From positions 248,001 through 312,000 of the forward strand of contig CBDFHN010000001.1 in NCBI GenBank assembly GCA_965247735.1: DNA of 64,000 bases. The letters are read 5' to 3'. Source of the DNA: JAOXRU01 sp965247735. Lineage in GTDB: Bacteria; Bacteroidota; Bacteroidia; Flavobacteriales; Flavobacteriaceae. How positions within the stretch are numbered: the stretch's first letter is position 1; each line of letters opens with the position of its first letter. A program made the translations under genes and the position numbers. This document shows positions 34,322 through 42,247 of the stretch, one piece after another. The notes under the pieces were generated by a model, which was given only the letters and a program-made list of their open reading frames with translations, searched no databases and was not told where the DNA came from.

Positions 34322-36352
34322 TTAATTTGTAGGAATCTTAATTTTTAAACTAGTGCCTTTTCCTTTTTTGGAAGTCACACTAAAAGTACCATTCATCTTT
34401 TTTGATCTTGAAGTCATGTTTTTGATTCCAATTCCTTTTTTGACAGTTTGTAAATCAAAGCCATTGCCATTATCTTTTATCGACAGATAGATCTGTTCTT
34501 GTTTTTGTGTAAATGTTACTGATAGGGTAGTGGCCTTTGCATAAGAAATACAGTTTTTAGAAGCTTCCTGTAGAATTCTATAGATGTGTATTTTGTACTC
34601 ATCAGATACTGTTTTCCAGACTATGGCATCGTCCATTAAAAAATTCAATGTTAGTTTTCCTAATGCGGCTTGTTGTTCAAGTAATTGCTGAACATGCAAG
34701 GTAAAGTTAGCAATGGCAGCATTGTTTTCTGTATGAAGTTCGTGAGAGATGTTTCTAATATCTTCTTCTATGTTTTTTATTTCTTCAATAAACCGTTCCC
34801 GTTCTTTTTCAATATCATCACCAGAGCTATTGTTAAGGCTTCCTAGACTAAGGCGTGTACCAAACAAACGCCCCAATACGCCATCGTGTAATTCTTCAGA
34901 AATGCGTTGCTGTGCTATATTTTTTCCTTTTTCTAATTTGTGCTGTTGTGATTGTAGTAATGCCGAAATTTCCTGATTCGCCATTTCTTGGTCTTTTGTA
35001 TGTAGGCGTTTTGCTTGTTTTGATTTTTTAGAAAGTCTAAAGTATAAAAAGCAAGCAATAATTAGAGTAAAACTAGCGATAGCTAAATTTCTTATTAGTT
35101 TTTCTGATAGTATTTTGTTTTCCGAAAGTACAGTATCAGTTTCAAATTGGATGCGCGCAAACTTATCTCTTAGCTTACGTTCTTCTTTGTGTAGGCTGTC
35201 TGTAACTTTTATAAACAGTTTGGAATGTACAATTGCATTTTTATGATCTATATCGCTAAGCAATTCTAAGCCCTGTAAGTAATCTCTATAGTTGCTTGCT
35301 GTTTTGGCAATGCTTACTGCCGATTTTGCACTAGCAATTGCTGCTATGGTATCTTTTGTGAGAAGGTAATAATTGGCCAAGCGTATTTTGTTGGTTGCTA
35401 CAATATCCTTATTATCAATGCTATCACCTATGGTAATTGCTCTATTGAACAGGTTGATGCTCTCAATACTATCTCCCAATTGCATTTTGCTCAGACCGAG
35501 GTTGCCTAACACTTTTGCAAATTGACTTGATCTTATTTTTTTTATTTTTTTATTAGCAATTGCTTTTTTGAAATTAATTATAGCTAATTCATGTTTATTT
35601 TGTTTTTGATAAACAATACCAATATTATTTAAAACAGATTCTTTGTCGCCAACACGACTTTTATATTTTGTTTCATAATTTTGGGCCTTAGAATAATAAC
35701 TTAATGCTGTATCATAATTACCTAGGTTATTAAAGTTTATTCCTAATCTATTATAACAAGTATATATATGTTTATATTTCTTTAAGGGAATTAATATGTC
35801 TAGAGCTTTTATTAAATTAATTTCACTGGCGACATAATCTTTGCTGTCAGTTTGTTGTTTTGCCATATTCATATGCATTCTGGCAGAACTTATGTCTTTT
35901 TTTTGAGCTTCAAATATTTGCTGTGCGTTTTTATAATGAAAAAATGAGCTATCTCTGATGTGAATTTTATCATAAAAAGAACCAGCATCCCAATGTAAGT
36001 TTGCAATTGAAATAGAATCTTTTAGTTTATGAGCAAGCTTAAAAGCTAATTTGTTTATTGATCTAAATTTGTTTTTAATTTGATTATTGGAAGCAAGTAA
36101 TGATAAATCTGACAAGCTTTTTAATACAACAGAATCTTTCTGATTACTGTTTAGTGAAAATTGATATGCTTTATCAAAACTGGCTGTTCTTTTCTCGATG
36201 GAAAGCTTTTTGTTTTTGGCTTCTGCTATCCATACCGTAGTACTGTCGTTTTTTAAGTCAGTAATTGTAGCACTAGTTTCTGTTTTCTGTTTGCAGTTTG
36301 TTAAAAAGAACAAGCAAAGCACAACTATATATAAAAAGGATTTGTTTTTCAC
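34322..36352 (-). CDS. TPR-containing sensor histidine kinase, copy 1
   Basis: Lipoprotein-like or signal-anchor N-terminus (V-V-L-C-L-F-F-L-T-N-C-K), then six or more TPR helices in the periplasm (about 60-400), one membrane segment (about 418-438), a coiled coil, a HisKA_3 domain with the phospho-acceptor H489 in I-S-E-E-L-H-D-G-V-L-G, and a HATPase with N box (Q-E-A-S-K-N-C), D627 in D-N-G-N-G-F and G-I-G-I-K-N-M. This is the NarX/DegS-type kinase class that pairs with NarL-like regulators, one of which is encoded 245 bases downstream. GTG start at 36352. It is a tandem paralogue of 36754..38784, with nearly identical internal blocks. Confidence 0.93.
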   Translation of the reverse strand: MKNKSFLYIVVLCLFFLTNCKQKTETSATITDLKNDSTTVWIAEAKNKKLSIEKRTASFDKAYQFSLNSNQKDSVVLKSLSDLSLLASNNQIKNKFRSINKLAFKLAHKLKDSISIANLHWDAGSFYDKIHIRDSSFFHYKNAQQIFEAQKKDISSARMHMNMAKQQTDSKDYVASEINLIKALDILIPLKKYKHIYTCYNRLGINFNNLGNYDTALSYYSKAQNYETKYKSRVGDKESVLNNIGIVYQKQNKHELAIINFKKAIANKKIKKIRSSQFAKVLGNLGLSKMQLGDSIESINLFNRAITIGDSIDNKDIVATNKIRLANYYLLTKDTIAAIASAKSAVSIAKTASNYRDYLQGLELLSDIDHKNAIVHSKLFIKVTDSLHKEERKLRDKFARIQFETDTVLSENKILSEKLIRNLAIASFTLIIACFLYFRLSKKSKQAKRLHTKDQEMANQEISALLQSQQHKLEKGKNIAQQRISEELHDGVLGRLFGTRLSLGSLNNSSGDDIEKERERFIEEIKNIEEDIRNISHELHTENNAAIANFTLHVQQLLEQQAALGKLTLNFLMDDAIVWKTVSDEYKIHIYRILQEASKNCISYAKATTLSVTFTQKQEQIYLSIKDNGNGFDLQTVKKGIGIKNMTSRSKKMNGTFSVTSKKGKGTSLKIKIPTN

Positions 36353-36469
36353 AATAGAAAGAAAAAGGGTTGTTTATGATGGCTAAAAATAAACATAAAA
36401 AGTGTATGTTTATTATCTCTACTTTACTATTTTCTCATTTTGTTTGCTTTTTTTGATTCTTTAAAGTAG

Positions 36470-36803
36470 AAATCTAAGTTAAACAGCATCTCGATACAAA
36501 TTTACTCCATTGCATTCCGCAAATTTACTCGATCTGACATTGTGGTTAAGAGTAACATTAATTTTTTATCACAATAGCTAAGCTTCTACTATAGGAATTT
36601 CAATTTTAAGGCTAGTGCCTTTTCCTTTGATTGTTTTTAAGAGTAAAATCTAAGTTAAACAGCATTTCGATACAAATTTATTCCATTTCATTCCGCAAAT
36701 TTACTCGATGTGACATTGTGGTTAAGAGTAACATTAATTTTTTGTCACAATAGCTAAGCTTCTACTATTGGAATCTCAATTTTTAAGCTAGTGCCTTTTC
36801 CTT
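36470..36803. repeat. Direct repeat of about 158 bp between the two kinase genes
   Basis: Copy A (36470-36628) and copy B (36646-36803) are about 90% identical with a 176-base offset. Copy B is the last codons plus 3' flank of the kinase gene 36754..38784; copy A is the same segment again, orphaned. Each copy also contains AAATTTACTC-like 10-mers (AAATTTAYTC) twice, separated by 13 bases. This explains most of the 400-base gap between the kinase genes. Confidence 0.85.
36578..36628 (-). pseudogene. Remnant 3' end of a third TPR histidine kinase
   Basis: Read on the minus strand, 36628-36578 encodes K-G-K-G-T-S-L-K-I-E-I-P-I-V-E-A and a TAG stop. This is exactly the C-terminus of the kinase at 36754..38784, but no kinase body precedes it. 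It is either the leftover of a deleted third copy or the product of unequal crossing-over between the tandem genes. Confidence 0.85.
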
Positions 36804-38784
36804 TTTTGGAAGTGACACTAAAAGTACCATTCATTTTTTTGGATCTTGAAGTCATGTTTTTGATTCCAATTCCTTTTTTTGTGATTTTATCATTAAAACC
36901 TATTCCATTATCTTTGATGAGCACAGTAATTTGTTGTTCGTTTTTTCTAAAGACAACCTCAAAAGTACTGGCTTTGGCATATTTAATACAGTTTTTACAG
37001 GCTTCTTGTAATATTCTGTAGAGGTTAATTTTGATATCTCCATTGACCATTTCCCAATCTATTTCTGGATCGTTTAGGAATTTTAGTTTGTATTTACCAA
37101 CTACTGCCTGTGTTTCTAGCAGTTTGGTGCTTAATGAAATAAAATTAGATTCTGGAGTCTCAAACTCGCCATGCAATTCATGAGAGATATTTCTGATTTC
37201 TTCTTCTATATTTTTTATTTCTTCAATAAACTTCTCCCGTTCTTTTTCTACACTTTCTCCAGAATTAGAATTTAGACTTCCCAAGCTTAAACGGGTACCG
37301 AAAAGCCTACCCAAAACACCATCATGCAACTCTTCTGAGATACGTTGCTGTTCTATAGACTTACCTTCTTCTAGTTTGTATTGCTGTGCCAACATTAAGG
37401 AGTAGATTTCCTGATTGGCTGTTTGCTGATCTCTTTCGTGCGATAATTTGGCATTTTTAGCACGTTGTGCCAGCAAAAAATAAAATAATAATGCTACAAC
37501 TAATATCAATCCTCCAATAAGTGCATTTCTAATGACCTTGCCTGTTAGCTCTTTGTTTTCTTCCAAAACGGCATCGGTTTCATAACGGATTCTGGCAAAT
37601 TTATCTCTTAGTTTGCGTTCTTCTTTATGCAAACTATCATTAACTTTCATATAACGCTGAGAATATGTTACCGAATTTTTAAGATCTACTTTGCTTAGTA
37701 ATTGTAATGCTACCAAATAATCTCTAAAATTGTTGGCGGACTTGGCAATTGTCATTGCCGATTTGGCTTGATAAATGGTGTTAAAGGTATCTTTTTTGTT
37801 GAGATAATAATTGGCCAAGCGTATTTTGTTGGTTGCTACAATATCCTTATTATCAATGCTATCACCTATGGTAATTGCTCTATTGAACAGGTTGATGCTC
37901 TCAATACTATCTCCCAATTGCATTTTACTTAACCCTAAGTTGCCAAGTATTTTGGCATACTGAAATGGTCTTTCTGTTTTTAATTCTGTGTTTAAAACTA
38001 TTTTTGATAATTTTTTGATTGCTTCATTATGTTTTTTTAACTTTTGATATACTAATGCTATGTTATTTAAAACTGCTTCTTTATCACCTAGTTTAGTTTT
38101 ATATTTTTTTTCATAATCCTGCGCCTTAGAATAATAATCTAAAGCAAGTTCGTATTCTCCTATACTACTGAAATTTAAACCAAGACGATTATAGCAATTG
38201 TGTATTGATCGATATCTATTCAAAGGTTTTAATATAGAAAGAGCTTTGATTAAATTAATTTCACTAGCGACATAGTCTTTGCTGTCAGTTTGTTGTTTTG
38301 CCATATTCATATACATCCTAGCAGAACTTATGTCTTTTTTTTGAGCTTCGAATATTTGTTGGGCGTTTTTATAATGAAAAAATGAGCTATCTCTGATGTG
38401 AATTTTATCATAAAAAGTTCCAGCATCCCAATGTAAATTTGCTTGAGCAGTAGAGTCATTTACTTTTTTTGCAATTAATAATGCAGTATTGTTTATTTTG
38501 CGAAATTTATTATTAAAAGTGTTGTTTGAACACAGTAATGATAAATCTAATAAATGTTTAAGGGTTATGGAATCGTTTAGATTTGATTTAGCGATAGCCC
38601 CATATAGTTTATCTATAGTTTTACTTCTCTTATTAATTGTATTTTTTTTGTTTTTGGTGATTTTCATCCAAATTGTAATACTATCATTTGGATTATGATT
38701 TAAGTTATCATTTTTGTTCTTTGATTTGTTACAAGAAATGAAAAAAATAAGGGTGATAAAAGATAAAAGTTTTATGTATTGCAA
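36754..38784 (-). CDS. TPR-containing sensor histidine kinase, copy 2
   Basis: Same architecture and exact same length (676 aa) as the kinase at 34322..36352: lipobox-like I-F-F-I-S-C-N-K, periplasmic TPRs, one membrane segment (L-I-G-G-L-I-L-V-V-A-L-L-F-Y-F-L), HisKA_3 with I-S-E-E-L-H-D-G, and HATPase with Q-E-A-C-K-N-C, D-N-G-I-G-F and G-I-G-I-K-N-M. TPR segments with W-D-A-G-[TS]-F-Y-D-K-I-H-I-R and L-G-D-S-I-E-S-I-N-L-F-N-R are shared almost base for base with copy 1, whereas the N-terminal and sensor regions between differ strongly. Start codon is TTG at 38784; no ATG allows a complete signal sequence. The distinct sensor parts suggest different inputs to a shared regulator. Confidence 0.92.
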   Translation of the reverse strand: MQYIKLLSFITLIFFISCNKSKNKNDNLNHNPNDSITIWMKITKNKKNTINKRSKTIDKLYGAIAKSNLNDSITLKHLLDLSLLCSNNTFNNKFRKINNTALLIAKKVNDSTAQANLHWDAGTFYDKIHIRDSSFFHYKNAQQIFEAQKKDISSARMYMNMAKQQTDSKDYVASEINLIKALSILKPLNRYRSIHNCYNRLGLNFSSIGEYELALDYYSKAQDYEKKYKTKLGDKEAVLNNIALVYQKLKKHNEAIKKLSKIVLNTELKTERPFQYAKILGNLGLSKMQLGDSIESINLFNRAITIGDSIDNKDIVATNKIRLANYYLNKKDTFNTIYQAKSAMTIAKSANNFRDYLVALQLLSKVDLKNSVTYSQRYMKVNDSLHKEERKLRDKFARIRYETDAVLEENKELTGKVIRNALIGGLILVVALLFYFLLAQRAKNAKLSHERDQQTANQEIYSLMLAQQYKLEEGKSIEQQRISEELHDGVLGRLFGTRLSLGSLNSNSGESVEKEREKFIEEIKNIEEEIRNISHELHGEFETPESNFISLSTKLLETQAVVGKYKLKFLNDPEIDWEMVNGDIKINLYRILQEACKNCIKYAKASTFEVVFRKNEQQITVLIKDNGIGFNDKITKKGIGIKNMTSRSKKMNGTFSVTSKKGKGTSLKIEIPIVEA

Positions 38785-38806
38785 GTGAGTTTTTTAATGA
38801 AAATAT

Positions 38807-38847
38807 AAAAAAAGCCATTAACTATCAAAAGTTAATGGCTTTTTTTA
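38807..38847 (-). terminator. Terminator after the small lipoprotein gene
   Basis: Perfect 10-bp stem AGCCATTAAC (38813-38822) / GTTAATGGCT (38831-38840) flanked by A7 and T7. It lies just beyond the stop at 38862 on the minus strand and separates that gene from kinase copy 2. Confidence 0.85.
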
Positions 38848-38861
38848 TAAATGATATTTTG

Positions 38862-39020
38862 TTAGTTTTCTCTTTGTTCTACTTCATCATTACCATCTCC
38901 AGTTGCTACCACAGCTTCTACATCATATAAAGCATCTTCACTTGCAGTCGAAGTTGACTCGCAAGAAAATAATCCAATACTTAAAACTAATACTCCTAAA
39001 ATGCTTACTACTTTTTTCAT
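38862..39020 (-). CDS. Small lipoprotein (52 aa)
   Basis: Short gene with ATG at 39020 and TAA at 38862-38864. Translation begins M-K-K-V-V-S-I-L-G-V-L-V-L-S-I-G-L-F-S-C, a clear lipoprotein signal with the lipidated cysteine at residue 20. The mature peptide of 33 residues is acidic and small-residue rich (E-S-T-S-T-A-S-E-D-A, ending D-E-V-E-Q-R-E-N). It has its own terminator. Function unknown; its position directly between the LytTR regulator and the kinase genes, all minus strand, makes a signalling link possible. Confidence 0.75.
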   Translation of the reverse strand: MKKVVSILGVLVLSIGLFSCESTSTASEDALYDVEAVVATGDGNDEVEQREN

Positions 39021-39167
39021 TTTCAATAATTTATGAGGTTAAATAAATGTTGTTCACACTCCAAAATTACTGCTGTAGTAAGCTTTTTTCGTACTGTTTT
39101 TGACGGTTTTAGTACTTGTATATGGTGTAAGAGTAACTGACGTGATTTTGTGAGTAACTCACTTTTT

Positions 39168-39917
39168 TTAGTTCATGGTACTTATGGCTATTTGTGTTAA
39201 TGATTTTTTTAATACGTCTACATTTCCCCTATATGATCTTGAAAATGGTATAGGAGTAGGCGAGTCTTTCATAGCAAATTTAGATTTGCCATAATGTATT
39301 CGGGATATTAAATTTTTATTGATAATATAACTATTGTGTATTCTAACAAAATTACTCGGTAGTAAGCTTTCGTAAGTTTTTAGAGTTTTATAAGCACTTA
39401 TAATGTTACCATTGGTCATTATAAAATCGGTAGCGTTATTATCTGCTTTTAAGTACAGGATGTCTTTGGTGTCTATATACCTATAATCGTTATAAGATTT
39501 TAGGCATAGGGTAGTGGCTTCTTGTAATGGTATTTCTTTTTTTATCCTGTTTAAGGTTCTTAAAATATCTAGTTGTGTAAATGGTTTTTTGATATAATCA
39601 AAAAAACCTTGTTTGAGGCATTCGTAAGCAAAAGAAGTATCGGTAGCTGTGGCAACAAATTTTGGTAGCTTGGGAACCAATAAGCGCAATTCACAAACTA
39701 GTCTAAATGCTTCTGGATTATTGTCCAATGTGAGGAAGACAATGTCTGGAGAATCTTTTAGAATATTACTTAGGGTTTCTTGGTAGCTTTTTGAAATTCC
39801 GAGGCATTCAAAATTGTTATAATCGCTTAAATAGTCTCTAAGATTTTGCATTACAGCAAAATCATTTTCCATGATCGTGTATGTGTATTTCAATTTTCTT
39901 GTGGTCAAAAGGTTCAT
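39168..39917 (-). CDS. LytTR-family response regulator with degenerate receiver
   Basis: N-terminal receiver-like domain and C-terminal LytTR DNA-binding domain (about 150-250: I-L-Y-L-K-A-D-N-N, F-V-R-I-H-N-S-Y-I-I-N, F-S-R-S-Y-R). In the receiver the usual phospho-acceptor position F-L-D reads F-L-T (T63), although acidic residues E17/D19, a D two positions later (D65), the A-T-A-T switch and the lysine in Y-I-K-K-P-F remain. It may therefore act without phosphorylation. The ATG at 39917 is chosen so that the first strand L-K-Y-T-Y-T-I is retained; the upstream TTG at 39947 is unlikely. It could bind the operator array at 19841-19913. Confidence 0.9.
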   Translation of the reverse strand: MNLLTTRKLKYTYTIMENDFAVMQNLRDYLSDYNNFECLGISKSYQETLSNILKDSPDIVFLTLDNNPEAFRLVCELRLLVPKLPKFVATATDTSFAYECLKQGFFDYIKKPFTQLDILRTLNRIKKEIPLQEATTLCLKSYNDYRYIDTKDILYLKADNNATDFIMTNGNIISAYKTLKTYESLLPSNFVRIHNSYIINKNLISRIHYGKSKFAMKDSPTPIPFSRSYRGNVDVLKKSLTQIAISTMN

Positions 39918-40296
39918 CCTAAATGTAAGAAAATTATTATTACACAAACTAAGGTTTATGCTTGTTAAGGTGATGGTAAAACCATCATTATTTCATTTTT
40001 TTTATGTTTTTTATAGTAATAGGTAGTATTTGTGAAGCTGCAATAATTTTTTGTATGTTCTGGTTTTTAAAAACGAAAAACATAAAAAGGTTCTTTTTGT
40101 TGAGTAGGCTTGTGTAGGAAATTGGCTAAAGCACATCAGCTGGAAGCGGTCTGCTATTTTTTTTAAAGTTCTATTTTTTCTGGTATTACTGGAAAATAGT
40201 TACATACTAAGATTGGGTATAAAAGCCCTAATAGTTAATAAAGATACACTCCAATAAATGAGCTATAAATTTACATGCAAAACTATAACTCTAATA
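39918..40296. other. Intergenic region without recognised gene
   Basis: About 380 bases. A 7-bp hairpin TGATGGT/ACCATCA (39971-39987) followed by T-rich sequence on the plus strand is the only structure seen; no plus-strand gene precedes it. No ORF with a plausible start, RNA gene or repeat was recognised. Confidence 0.4.
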
Positions 40297-40686
40297 TTAT
40301 AAAAACAGGTCTTTTATATGTGCTGGAATACGTTTGGGTTTGTTGGTTTTGGCATCTAATAAACACCATTTTGTTTTTGTAATCACCAATAATTTATGAT
40401 CTACTTTGCTATGCATTTTTACCACTCGGGTAGATGTAGGCCCTTCTGAGTTTAAAATATAAGTAGTAACTTCTACTTCATCATTTAAAAAAGCAGGGTT
40501 TTTATAGGTAATATCATGATGTATAGCTACCCATATGTATTCCGCTTTTATGGCATCTGAAGCCTCGGTTTCCCAATGTGTTTTTGCAATATCTTGTGCC
40601 CATTGCAAGTAGGTAACATTGTTAACGTGGTTAAGGTCGTCTAAATCTGATTTAGACACCTTTAAGTATTGAGTATAGGTATTCAC
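40297..40686 (-). CDS. Acyl-CoA thioesterase (hotdog fold, 4HBT type)
   Basis: 129-residue single hotdog domain. The 4HBT/YbgC-like signature D-L-N-H-V-N-N-V-T-Y-L-Q-W-A is at residues 17-30, with the D-x-x-x-H-V-N-N active-site pattern. It should hydrolyse an acyl-CoA in the cytoplasm; chain specificity cannot be read. GTG start at 40686 overlaps the TAG stop of the upstream cyclotransferase gene by one base (TAGTG), so the two are translated together. Confidence 0.9.
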   Translation of the reverse strand: MNTYTQYLKVSKSDLDDLNHVNNVTYLQWAQDIAKTHWETEASDAIKAEYIWVAIHHDITYKNPAFLNDEVEVTTYILNSEGPTSTRVVKMHSKVDHKLLVITKTKWCLLDAKTNKPKRIPAHIKDLFL

Positions 40687-41729
40687 TATTTTTTTTGAAA
40701 AGTAACTTCAAACATTTTGTCCCAGTTTTTTCCAGTAACAAAAAAAGTATTACGTTCTGGATGATATGCAATACCATTAAGCACATCTAGATCTGCATGC
40801 TGGGTAACTTCTTTTTTTAGTCCAGCTAAGCTTACCACAGCTTCTATAGCTCCAGTTTTTGGATTTATAATCATGATACTATTTCTTTGGTAGGTATTGG
40901 CATATATTTTTCCTGCCACATATTCCAATTCATTGGCTTTGGAGTAAACGGAGGTATTGGTTACCATTTCTATATAGTCCTGTTCTGCTAAAGTAGTACT
41001 ATCTAGCGTCCATATTTTTTGTGTTCCATCACTTTTAAATATCTTTTCACCATCATTACACAATCCCCAGCCTTCTTTACTTTTGTCATATATAAAAGTA
41101 TCTAGCTGTTTAAAGGTTGTAGGGTCGTAAACAAATCCTGTTTTGCTTTTCCAGGTAAGCATGTATATTTTGTTGTTTAGGATACTAATGCCTTCTCCAA
41201 AATAGCTGCTAGATAAGTCTAGTTGCTGTATTACTTCTCCAGTAGTATAGTTTACTTTTCTTAAGGACGATTTTCCGTTTCTTCCAGTACTTTCATATAA
41301 GGTATCGTTATAAAACTCTAATCCTTGTGTATAGGCATTATTGTCATGTGGAAATTGATTAATAATGGTATAACCATATATTTTAGGAGCAATATTACTT
41401 AGTACCGTTATTTTTTTAGAGATAACTTCAAAACTGTTTTCAAAATATACGGTAGCTTTAAGTTGTTTGTTTCCCAGTTTTGTAGGATTTATGTTAAGTA
41501 AATTATCTGATAGCTCTAAAGTTTGGCCATCTATGCTGTAAATAACAGAGTCAATTGCTTTCTTTTTATTGTTTTTGAGGCTGATTTTGATGTTATCATT
41601 GTATTTTATTTTGTTTGTTGGACCTTTTACAACAATTTTAAATAGCGGAATAGACTTTACATTTTTATCTCCACAACTTAGTAACGTAATGAAAATTAAA
41701 GCAATAATAAATGTGATGTGTAGTTTCAT
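40686..41729 (-). CDS. Glutaminyl-peptide cyclotransferase, lipoprotein
   Basis: Bacterial/plant type five-bladed beta-propeller glutamine cyclotransferase, which turns N-terminal glutamine into pyroglutamate. Lipoprotein signal with I-T-L-L-S-C-G-D puts it in the periplasm or on the outer membrane. About residues 25-110 form an Ig-like leader domain; then the propeller begins with F-P-H-D-N-N-A-Y-T-Q-G-L-E-F, E-S-T-G-R-N-G-K-S-S-L and Y-F-G-E-G-I, and ends N-G-I-A-Y-H-P-E-R-N-T-F-F-V-T-G-K-N-W. These are the family signatures. Pyroglutamate formation is common on exported Bacteroidota proteins. Co-transcribed with the thioesterase. Confidence 0.93.
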   Translation of the reverse strand: MKLHITFIIALIFITLLSCGDKNVKSIPLFKIVVKGPTNKIKYNDNIKISLKNNKKKAIDSVIYSIDGQTLELSDNLLNINPTKLGNKQLKATVYFENSFEVISKKITVLSNIAPKIYGYTIINQFPHDNNAYTQGLEFYNDTLYESTGRNGKSSLRKVNYTTGEVIQQLDLSSSYFGEGISILNNKIYMLTWKSKTGFVYDPTTFKQLDTFIYDKSKEGWGLCNDGEKIFKSDGTQKIWTLDSTTLAEQDYIEMVTNTSVYSKANELEYVAGKIYANTYQRNSIMIINPKTGAIEAVVSLAGLKKEVTQHADLDVLNGIAYHPERNTFFVTGKNWDKMFEVTFQKK

Positions 41730-41782
41730 GAACCGAAATAATTTTTGGCAAGATATTTAATTAAAATTAGATAATAAAAAGA

Positions 41783-41812
41783 TTGTGTAAAATTTAAAAG
41801 GTTGTATCTTTG
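41783..41812 (+). promoter_or_regulatory. SRP RNA promoter
   Basis: TTG at 41783-41785, 19-base spacer, and a perfect TATCTTTG box at 41805-41812. The predicted transcription start, 5-7 bases later, is the first base of the SRP RNA stem. Confidence 0.8.
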
Positions 41813-41817
41813 CAGCC

Positions 41818-41916
41818 GGCAAGTCCTACACGACTAGCTCCCTTTGAATCCCCCAGGGTGGGAACGCAGCAAGGGTATTAGGTTGTAGCGGTGCGATGTA
41901 GGTAGCTTGCCTTTTT
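41818..41916 (+). ncRNA. ffs: Signal recognition particle RNA (4.5S)
   Basis: About 95-100-base small SRP RNA. The terminal stem pairs GGCAAG at 41818-41823 with CTTGCC at 41906-41911, and the apical helix 8 contains the conserved elements CCAGGGTGGGAACGCAGCAA-type (41853-41872: asymmetric and symmetric loops that bind Ffh M domain). A T6 run follows the stem and ends transcription. Together with Ffh and FtsY it targets membrane proteins. It stands alone on the plus strand. Confidence 0.95.
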
Positions 41917-41970
41917 TATCTTCTTTTAAGATTATTTTCTTATCTTACCAACTCCCACAAAATAACACAT

Positions 41971-42021
41971 ATGAAACATCCATTAACAAAGGATTCTTCA
42001 ACCAAGGAGATGACTAATTGA
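41971..42021 (+). CDS. Possible 16-aa upstream peptide, copy 1
   Basis: Encodes MKHPLTKDSSTKEMTN with TGA stop. Differs from copy 3 by D for S at position 8. Coding status is inferred from preserved frame and the initiation region shared with the SDR gene. Confidence 0.35.
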   Translation: MKHPLTKDSSTKEMTN

Positions 42022-42062
42022 GGTGTACCATGTGACCGATTTAATAAAATAGAAATAGACAC

Positions 42063-42113
42063 ATGAAACATCCATTAACAAAGAGTTCTTCAACCAAGGA
42101 TATGACTAATTGA
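42063..42113 (+). CDS. Possible 16-aa upstream peptide, copy 2
   Basis: Encodes MKHPLTKSSSTKDMTN with TGA stop; D for E at position 13 relative to copy 3. The frame is preserved, and the leader AAAATAGAAATAGACAC is identical to that of the SDR gene. Confidence 0.35.
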   Translation: MKHPLTKSSSTKDMTN

Positions 42114-42154
42114 GGTGTACCATGTGACCGATTTAATAAAATAGAAATAGACAC

Positions 42155-42205
42155 ATGAAACATCCATTAACAAAGAGTTCTTCAACCAAGGAGATGACTA
42201 ATTGA
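42155..42205 (+). CDS. Possible 16-aa upstream peptide, copy 3
   Basis: Encodes MKHPLTKSSSTKEMTN with TGA stop, 42 bases before the SDR start. The last of three in-line uORF candidates. Confidence 0.35.
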   Translation: MKHPLTKSSSTKEMTN

Positions 42206-42247
42206 GGGTGTACCATGTGACCGATTTAATAAAATAGAAATAGACAC

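Larger units (their letters stand above)
41971..42247 (+). repeat. Three tandem 92-bp repeats, each starting with a short ORF
   Basis: Units start at 41971, 42063 and 42155 (lengths 92, 92, 93) and are more than 95% identical. The unit after the third ATG would begin at 42248, which is exactly the ATG of the SDR gene, so every repeat ends with the same A-rich initiation region (AAAATAGAAATAGACAC) that starts either the next short ORF or the SDR gene. Each unit encodes a 16-residue peptide. The single indel (an extra G in unit 3) falls after the short ORF stop. Confidence 0.9.

Noticed and set aside
36470..36803. Insertion sequence between the two kinases
   Set aside because: The repeated segment matches the kinase 3' end and its flank; no transposase, terminal inverted repeats or target duplication were seen.
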